A stretch of DNA of 64,000 nt from Lota lota (lineage: Eukaryota > Chordata > Actinopteri > Gadiformes > Lotidae): contig JACYXH010000802.1 of assembly GCA_026745465.1 (NCBI GenBank), positions 3,053,501-3,117,500 of the forward strand. Direction: 5' to 3'. The position numbers and the translations under genes are program-made. The notes below the pieces were generated by a model that had not been told where the DNA came from, did not search any database, and saw only the letters and a list, made by a program, of their open reading frames with translations. Shown piece after piece: positions 52,069 to 64,000 of this stretch. How positions within the stretch are numbered: position 1 is the stretch's first letter; each line of letters opens with the position of its first letter.

Positions 52069-52903
52069 TGCTGGAACACACTGGAACTGTGTGTGTGGGT
52101 TTGTGTGAGTGCGTGCATGTGCGTGTGTGTGTGTGCGCGTGCAGGTGTGTGTGGGAGGAGGCCGTCAATTTTCTCACAGTGTGTAGGGGGGAGTGGAAAG
52201 GATTGGAATGCATGGGATTCTCCTCTTAGGTTTGTTTGCTGTTACAGATTCTCAAACTAGGTGTTTCAAGATGCCATTGATCGAATGTTTGTGTGAAATG
52301 CTTTGTATTATCTCAGTGTTATTATCTTTTACCTTTCATAGTGTATTTAATACCTTATACTGTAATGCTCAACGTATGGCTTCTGCAATTGTCTGCCATA
52401 TATAGACTGTGGATGTTAACTAATGAAAACCGAATCAAGGGAGTGAACGTATAAGGAATAGTCAAGGTTATAGATGCATGCTTATGACTGTTTGTCAATC
52501 AGAGAGAGAGAAAGAGAGAGTGAAAGAGAGGACAGATGGCAGGAGTGAGTAAGAGAGATAAGGGGTGAGAAAGAGAGGTAGAAAGGGAGAGCGAGAGAGA
52601 GTCGAAACAAGCACAACTACAATGTGTGTGATTCTCCATGTTGAACGCTGGGATGCCTGCCATGCTACATCGAAAAATTATCTCAATGTGGCAAAAGACA
52701 ACGTTCAGCTTTTTCTGAATATATATGGAGACGAATCCCACTTTCTGTGCACTCCAACTGGTGTTACGCCAACCCGTAAACATGGATCTGTCTGTACGTG
52801 GAAACCGCACATTTTCACGGCGGATAATTAGCTCACGCTACACTCAGATGACGTTGTGGCAAGGCATTCCTCAAGGTGAAAAGCATATCATTACCAAACA
52901 GTG

Positions 52904-53006
<103 letters not shown>

Positions 53007-53516
53007 TGAAACCAGAGCACTCACTGCAAAGCGGAAAAATCTATATTCATCCCATTAGAGAGGGCGGATGGCTTGCTTGTGAAATATTGTAACTACTCTA
53101 AATGATTGAGAGTCATTCATGGGCCAATACACGTAATAGGGCAGTGAGTGAGACAATGAACAAGATGGAGGGAGTGAAAGAGGTTTCCTTATTACGACTT
53201 TATTTCATTTCACTTTTATTTAGATTTAGCTCAAACGCTTTCAATCACTCTAAATGGTGAGACGAATAAAATCGTAAATATAATTTGTTTAAACGAGAGT
53301 GTGCATTTTCGGAAGAGATAACAAGTTGCAGGCGTTTCAATGCATTCCTTTGGGGAATTTTTGCAGAATCTGCAAACTGCATATTTTAGTTGAATAACTC
53401 GACAACGTTTTAAACGTTCCGATATTTGAATGCAGCGCACTGAACTAAACATGGCCCGACTTTTTACCATTGGTTCAGTGATGATACCTCGAAGATGTAT
53501 GAGGGGATACTATACG

Positions 53517-56494
<2,978 letters not shown>

Positions 56495-56625
56495 ATAAAT
56501 GATTTGCCTCGTAGCATCCCAGGTTTGATTCAGATCTGTGGCCCCCTATGCTACATGTCATCCCGCTTTTCTTTAACCCAATTTCTCCTCATGATTCTGT
56601 CCATGAAGGCACAAAAGCTATATAT
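56495..56625 (+). repeat. tRNA-derived SINE of a second type
   Basis: A box B-like AGGTTTGATTCAG is followed by GGCCCCCTATGCTACATGTC, then a C/T-rich stretch and CTGTCCATGAAGGCACAAAA. This layout, ending in a -AAAGGCA-type tail, is common to another widespread fish SINE group. It is distinct from the copies with the GGATAAAAG tail. Confidence 0.5.
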
Positions 56626-57015
56626 GTATTTAAAAAAAGATGTTGCTGCTGTCAATATTGCCCCCAATAAATGTTTCAGCAATCAGGATGATGGACAGAA
56701 GAAATGCTATGAAGTATACTATGAAGTGATGCAATGTTTTCTGAATTTTGACTCACACACATGAGATGGGGGGGAGTTCACTCCTATTGGCCGGCAATGA
56801 AAGATTTAGTTGGATAACCAGGACCGGAGAGAAAGAAGAGGTCTGATTCATTCCGTTCTCCTGTCGCTCTGCGCTAATGTGTTTTGTTGTGTTGTGTTTT
56901 GAGGTGTGTTTGTTGTGAGAGGAACGTGGTCAATCTATCTCACTGTGCACAGGGACCTTCTCTTATCGGGTGCTGACGCACCCACACTCAGAAATACACA
57001 CTCTCGCAAATGCAT

Positions 57016-57072
<57 letters not shown>

Positions 57073-57640
57073 TGCACACACAAGCACTCAAATGGACACA
57101 CTCGCACACACGTAGACACATGCATACAGATGCATGCATTAAACACACACACACATACTTACATACACAGGCAAGTAGGTTGCGCATACATACACATACA
57201 AGCTGTGTGCTTGTACATGCACACACATACACACACACAAGCGGAGAGCTCCACAGTAAATACTTCTTCCATCTCTCACCTCTTCATCTCTTTTATCTCC
57301 GTCTCTCTCTCTCCATCCATAACTCCAACCGCTCCATCTATCTGTCTCTCCTCTTTCTACCCACTCTCCTCAATCCACTCCGGAGGGTGAGCCAAGGCTA
57401 TGCATCCTTCTTTCTCTTTTCTTTTTTCTCTTCTGGATGCCATTTTTCTCTCTCTCTCTCTCTCTCCCCCTCTCTCTCCTCCCATCACTATCTCTCCTCT
57501 CTTCCCCTCTCTCTTCTCTTCCCCCCTCTAACTCCATCCCTCCTGCTCTGTCTACCAATATATCATCTTTCTCTTTCCCCCTCTCCCTCCATCCCCCTCT
57601 CCCGCTCTATATTTGGCCCTCTCACTCTCTCCATCCCCTC
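57016..57640. repeat. AC-rich then CT-rich low-complexity tract
   Basis: CA repeats at 57018-57240 are followed by polypyrimidine sequence from 57285. GATGAT repeats occur at 57686-57722. The 239-aa reading frame spanning it is His/Thr- then Ser/Leu/Pro-rich and not a gene. Confidence 0.85.
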
Positions 57641-57965
57641 TTTCCATTGTCTCATACAGGAACCCGTTGTAAACCTCTGCTCGCGATGATGATGATATTG
57701 ATGATGGCGATGATGATGGCGATGACCGCGGCAACAGGGACCATCTGTAACCTGTCCTCCTTCCCCTCTCTCTCCTCTCTCCCCTCTCTCGATCAGGGAA
57801 GCAGAGAGGGATGTACTGTCTGACTGGGGAAACATCTGTTCCCATTAAAACGACTGTGGCCCTGCCTGCCAGTTATCTCCCCCACACTCCACTTCGTCAG
57901 CGGGGGGATCAGACAAGAGGAGTTACATGACTGAGAGAAGTGGGAAAGCAAGTAGAGAGACAAGA

Positions 57966-59035
<1,070 letters not shown>

Positions 59036-59392
59036 TTCACTATACTATACTATACTTTACTAAATGATATTGCACCACACTATATAAACTGTACTATATG
59101 TATGATACTGTAATATACTATACTGTACTACACTATACCACACTATAATATACTGTACTGTTTTGTTTTGTTACAATATACTGTATTGTACTATACTATA
59201 CTGTACTATATTTATAATACTATAATACACTATACTATACTGTACTATATTTTAGATACTATATTTACAATACTATAATTTACCAGATGTACTATATTAT
59301 ACTAGACTTTACTGTACTGGATTTATGATACTATATTTACAATACTATATTATACTATACTGTACTGTATATATACTATAGACCTACACAAC
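59036..59392. repeat. AT-rich ACTAT/ACTGT pentanucleotide-like satellite
   Basis: About 350 bp of imperfect CTATA/CTGTA units, mostly five bases long. A shorter tract of related make-up is at 27842-27893. Confidence 0.8.
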
Positions 59393-59564
59393 TGGGTCTA
59401 CAGGCTCACAGGTGTGGTTATATAGATAAGAGTTTATGTTTACTTCCTGAGGTGTGTAAAGATGGACATGTAGACACAAACACACTCAAACACACACGAT
59501 ACACACCTTTACATATTTTGTGTACACTATGTACAGGTGAAGGTAGAGTGAGCTATGTGGAGCA

Positions 59565-59880
59565 ATTCAGGCAGGAGAAAACATGGGGGCGAGAGAGACG
59601 AGGGCGGGGTCCGAGAGAGAGAGTGGGGGAAGGTAGAGAAAGAGAGTGGTAGAGAGAGAGAGGTAGAGAGAGAGAGAGACAGAGAGAGGTAGAGTGTGAA
59701 AGAAATAGTGGTGGAGAGAGCGAGAGAGAGACAGAGAGAGCTAGAGAGTGAGAGAGAGAGAGAGAGCGGTAAAGAGAGAGAGAGAGTGAGAAAGAGAGCA
59801 GTAGAGAGAGACAGAGAGAAGTTGAGAATATGTGAGAGAGATGTAGAGAGCCAGAGTGAGGAAGAGAGAGAGCCCCTCTG
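59565..59880. repeat. GA-rich polypurine tract
   Basis: Imperfect GAGAGA with GGTAGAGA units, about 315 bp. Confidence 0.85.
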
Positions 59881-61110
59881 GAGTGTCATACAGACATGTC
59901 AGACAAAGTATACAGTGACAAAAAGAGCACCAAAAATAGGACGTCTCCATGAAGCAGGAGTGCATAAACAAACCAGGCCTCATTTAGTAAGTCCTTCTGT
60001 CAGCAGAGGCCCCCACAGGTCCACCGGGTTCCTGGTGTCCTCCATCCATCCCGTATGACACCCCAGCCCTGAAAGAAAGAGAGGAGAGAGAGACACTCGG
60101 CCCCTGAGAGATAAAAAAGTGAGAGACATCGGGTCCCTGAGTGAGGAGAGAGGCAAGAGATTCACACCACAGAGCAGATACAAACTGCGTAGGGACCATA
60201 TATTGTATGTATATATATTTATATATATACATATATTGTCTGCAAACAGCTTGAAATGGTTTTAATTGTAATTATAATTCATGAATTACGTATTATGTAT
60301 TTTTGAAAACCCAGATAGCCAGGCAGATATCTACGGATATATAGACATCATGTCCTAGTAGGCTTAATAATAGTGTTAAGGTTAGTATAGGGTGAGGATT
60401 TATTATAGGGTTAGTGTTAGTAGTGGGTTAGGGATAGTGTAATCTCTAAAAACATATATATCCATATAAATGCAGAATCTGAAGGCAAAGGGACATTTTG
60501 GTACCGGAAGCGTTCTGGTTTCCGTTTGTATTGCGTTTGTAGCCCGAGTAGCATTGACCAATCATGTTTGAGCAGGCATTGGTTGCATGCAGGTAAACAG
60601 TTTGGGTGAAGGGCAACAATTTTAGAACCCAATGACTTTCGTGTGACGACGATTAAGCTTTTTATTAGCTTTGTTATCTGAGAGATTAAAGAGATTAGCC
60701 GAAATGTGATCTGGGCCTGAAACACCTGCCAAAAATATAGAAAACAATGACTGGCGCACCAAAGAGGGAGCCTTTGCAGAAATATGGAAATATATTGCCC
60801 GTTGTCCCCAGAGGTAGATCGTCATCAGACAATAGCCAATTGTTTAGATTGGGATAGGAGTAATAGGGTTAGGGTTAGTAATAAGGATTTCTGGCCTATC
60901 AGGCATGCATGTGTAACTCAAACAAATACATATGCATCTCTGTCTCTCTAGAACTCTTGACATGTGATACTCACTGTGATACTCACTGTCAAAGTGATGA
61001 CCTCACCCTAAAGACGAGGTGAGAGGGGAATGGAGGAGAGTAGCCCTTTTCTGTCCAACCCTCTTTTAGCCATACCTGCCTCCAGACATACACTTTAATC
61101 ACACTAACCG
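59881..61110. other. no gene recognised
   Basis: Unique AT-rich sequence with two patches of GGGTTAG-like repeats (about 60380-60430 and 60865-60880). Confidence 0.5.
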
Positions 61111-61440
61111 CCTCTCTCTCTTCCTCACTCACCCTCTCCATCTCTCCTGTTTCCTCTCACTCTCTCTCTCTCCTTCTGCCTCTATCTTTCCTTCTCTCTC
61201 CCTTTCTTTCTCACCCTCTCTCCCTCTCTCTCTTTCCCTCTCTCTCCTCTCTTTTTCTCTCACCCTCGCTCTGTCTTCTTCTTTCTCTCTCCCCCTCTCT
61301 TTCTCCCCCTCTCTATCCCTTTCTCTTTCCCTTTCTCACCCTCTCTCTATCTGCCTCCTTTTTTCTCTCTCTCCCCTCTCTCCCTCTGTCTTCCTCTTTC
61401 TCTCTCTCCTCCCCGCTATCTCTCTCGTTATCTCTCATCC
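61111..61440. repeat. polypyrimidine tract
   Basis: Imperfect CTCTCT/CCCTCT sequence of about 330 bp. Confidence 0.85.
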
Positions 61441-61585
61441 CCCCCTGCCCCAGGGTTACAACAACACAAGCGAGATATCACTGGGATGGATTCCGTCATT
61501 TACTACAACCTAATATACGTCAACGTGTTTGTGGGGTTTTGTGCACTTTCGTTTTGTTCTACGGTTATTGTGTACACTGTCAATA

Positions 61586-61735
61586 TTTAGTGTCACCAAG
61601 GTTCTGGGTTCGATCCCCCCATTTCCGAACCTGTAGTCATCCAGTAACATTCCCTAACAACTGCTATCATCTTAATGACCTGTATCTGAAATCACTGGAA
61701 GTTGCTTTGAAGAAAAGTGTCTGCTAAACAACAAC
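61586..61735 (+). repeat. tRNA-derived SINE, partial
   Basis: Box B GGTTCGATCC lies at 61607-61616. The tail, related to GCTTTGGATAAAAGTGTCTG, runs to about 61729. The region of box A is degraded. The tail is duplicated just downstream. Confidence 0.65.
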
Positions 61736-61885
61736 ATTGTAAATAGTAGAGTTGGTAATTCCCTGTTTAAAGGTCTTGTCTGTATTCACTGTAAGACCTT
61801 TGGGATAAAAACATCTGCCAAATGACTGTATTGTAAATAGTAGAGTTGGTTAAAGAACTACATTTCCCTCTTTAAAGGTATTCTG
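61695..61885 (+). repeat. tandem duplication of a SINE tail, abutting a GA array
   Basis: Two diverged units of about 90-100 bp each run from the SINE tail through TTGTAAATAGTAGAGTTGGT and a CCCT..TTTAAAGGT segment. The second unit is longer by a small insertion. A 193-bp GA array begins ten bases later. Confidence 0.55.
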
Positions 61886-61889
61886 AGTG

Positions 61890-62088
<199 letters not shown>

Positions 62089-62553
62089 ATACTGCATTGC
62101 ATCTCATTACCTTTCCGTGACATAAGCCGCACTGCTGTTGTTTCCACAAAGGCACAGTGGGCCATTCTGAAAAGTTACTATTCGGGGATAAATGGCACTT
62201 TAAGCAGGAAGAGGGAAGACAAAACACAAGGCAAAATAACAAAGCCCATGGTGAAACCCATGGAAAACAATCATGGTAAAGAAAAACTAGGTGAAACCCA
62301 TGGTGAAATAGCAACAGAAAGCACATTCTTATTCGAATTCAAACCTTTATTTGTACATCCAAATGTAAAAGGATGTTGATGCAGTTTGTTATGTTAAGAA
62401 TAAGAAAGAATAAGGCAAACAAAACAGAGACTCAGCTTTGTAGAATATAGGTATGTTCACTTTAAATACTGTTCCTTGATATGAAATTAAATTGTGCACA
62501 GTTACAACGTGATTGCATACTTCCAGCAACCCACACATACACACACACACATA

Positions 62554-62588
<35 letters not shown>

Positions 62589-63404
62589 ACACACATTTAC
62601 ACATACAAACACACACACCTTCCCCATCTCTGATACTATACTGCTCAAGTATAGACTATGTCCTCAAATACAATGCTTGCGTAGAATTACAACTATTGCA
62701 CAAAAAGTGAAATGGCGGTTTTAACAATATCCTTGCCCATTATTCTCAGTCCAATACTGCCCCCAGGTGACAACATCAGCTTTTTGAGGCTATGTGGGCT
62801 GATGGAAAACCAACTTAAATCTGATGGGATGAAATATTTTTATTCTTCTTGGTATTAATTCTATACTTACATTTATACATGCTGTTATGTGGAGTGATTT
62901 TCCAATATGGCTTAGAATGGACAACAATTGTGTGTTGGACCATGTCTAAGCTACATTGCTTTGTCGAGGAGTAAATCGATTCTCATCTTGTACAGGTAAT
63001 ATTTTCTACCTTATCTGGTACAGGAGAATGGAATGGAGGAATGGAATCTGCAGCTTGGCAATAGATTGCATCAGCTGGATGTTGGGAGATGGTCCTGTGG
63101 AAACCGTGCAGTAGCTAACACAACCCTTCTTGTCCAGAGATCCTTGAGATCTCTTACAATGGATGGAAGCAATTATAGTAGAGTATGTTCCTGTGTATGG
63201 TATTAATGTTGCTATTATCATTGCTGTTGCTAGCCTGTAACAATACCACAAACAATAACATATTCCGACTTTCATATTTATACTACCACTCGTACAACTC
63301 GTAATACTACTACTCTAGTCTAGTAGTACTACAACTACTATTCATTTGACCACTTAATTGAAACAACTACTATCGTGACTGCTACTTCTACTAATTGATA
63401 ATGA

Positions 63405-63406
63405 TT

Positions 63407-63439
<33 letters not shown>

Positions 63440-63475
63440 GTAGTAGCAATAATAGTAATAGTAATAATAATAATA
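63405..63475. repeat. AAT trinucleotide array
   Basis: AAT repeats with AGT/AGC interruptions. TAC/CTA-rich sequence precedes them. Confidence 0.85.
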
Positions 63476-63689
63476 TGCATTATAATCGTCATTATTATTA
63501 TAATTATGGCATCAATAAGAATAACCAAGTATTATAAGTAATTTTGATAATGACTATGATGACACTTGTATTGATGTTGCTACTTATTATTATTTCTTAT
63601 TACTTACTTTGTTATTGTGATCTTGTATTGATGCTGCTATGTGACTGTTGAGAATCCAAGCCTAAGAATTTTATTCTTGCGTACTTGTA

Positions 63690-63745
63690 CGTTAAGATGT
63701 AATAAAAGCAACTCTGATTCTGATTCTGATTCTGATTCTGATATC
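63690..63745 (+). repeat. possible retroposon 3' end with TCTGAT tail
   Basis: TAATAAAAGCAACTCTGATT is followed by about five further TCTGAT units. A 3' end made of a short tandem repeat is typical of some fish non-LTR retroposons. No coding part lies upstream, so only a heavily truncated copy could be present. Confidence 0.35.
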
Positions 63746-64000
63746 TTGATGCATTTTCTTTGTAAAATGTATTTACTCATCTGTGGGTTAAAATTACTTA
63801 ATTTAACGGTAACATCCTTGCGTTCCATTTATTGTTTTTTTTTTTATAAAAAGAATGAAGCAAACAATTCAGCAAAATAATACGATAAGCCTACTCAGAT
63901 GAAACAGTGGTGTTGTTTTCTAAGAAGTCAGAAGTCTACGCCAGCAGGTGGCTCTGTTCTGGCCAGAGGCTCAGTCAACAACACACGCCTTTTCGGTACC

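Overview
The window is vertebrate nuclear DNA, almost certainly from a teleost fish. It is AT-leaning and intron-rich, with very long dinucleotide arrays, tRNA-derived SINEs, solo LTRs and an intact Tc1-type transposon of a kind common in fish (salmonids and pike among them). No species or order is fixed by the sequence. Only one host gene was recognised.

That gene is insyn2a (formerly fam196a), the inhibitory synaptic factor 2A gene, on the minus strand. Three coding exons were found: 12867-11645, 8736-8665 and 4646-4463. All have canonical GT/AG borders and compatible phases, and together they encode 492 aa ending at a TAG at 4463. The middle exon is only 72 nt and has no start codon, so a simple ORF search misses it. 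A splice donor at 19106/19105 in a CpG-rich stretch marks a likely 5' untranslated exon, with a promoter candidate around 19.6-20.1 kb. In mammals this gene lies inside an intron of DOCK1 on the opposite strand. The rest of the window may therefore be dock1 intron sequence, but no dock1 exon was recognised.

The rest is mobile and repetitive DNA. At 32596-34173 there is a complete Tc1/mariner element with an uninterrupted DD34E transposase, terminal inverted repeats and TA duplications. At 42531-42858 there is a solo LTR with a perfect 5-bp target duplication, and a related copy lies at 48901-49226. A second, unrelated LTR-like block is at 37054-37257. Short non-autonomous DNA elements with inverted ends and target duplications lie at 22834-23028 and 47261-47818. 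SINEs or SINE tails occur at about 10.3, 13.2, 20.8, 26.8, 34.4, 43.0, 56.5 and 61.6 kb.

From 45 kb on, the sequence is dominated by very long CA/GT and GA arrays of 98-206 bp, a roughly 50-bp minisatellite (43.4-44.1 kb) and a poly-C/poly-G pair (42.0 and 42.9 kb). Several perfect hairpins and palindromes stand out. No prokaryote-type system, CRISPR array or novel multigene system was seen. The observations most worth checking are a compensatory base pair in the LTR stem, an upstream ORF overlapping the insyn2a start, the inverted CA/GT array pairs and the two new short transposon candidates.
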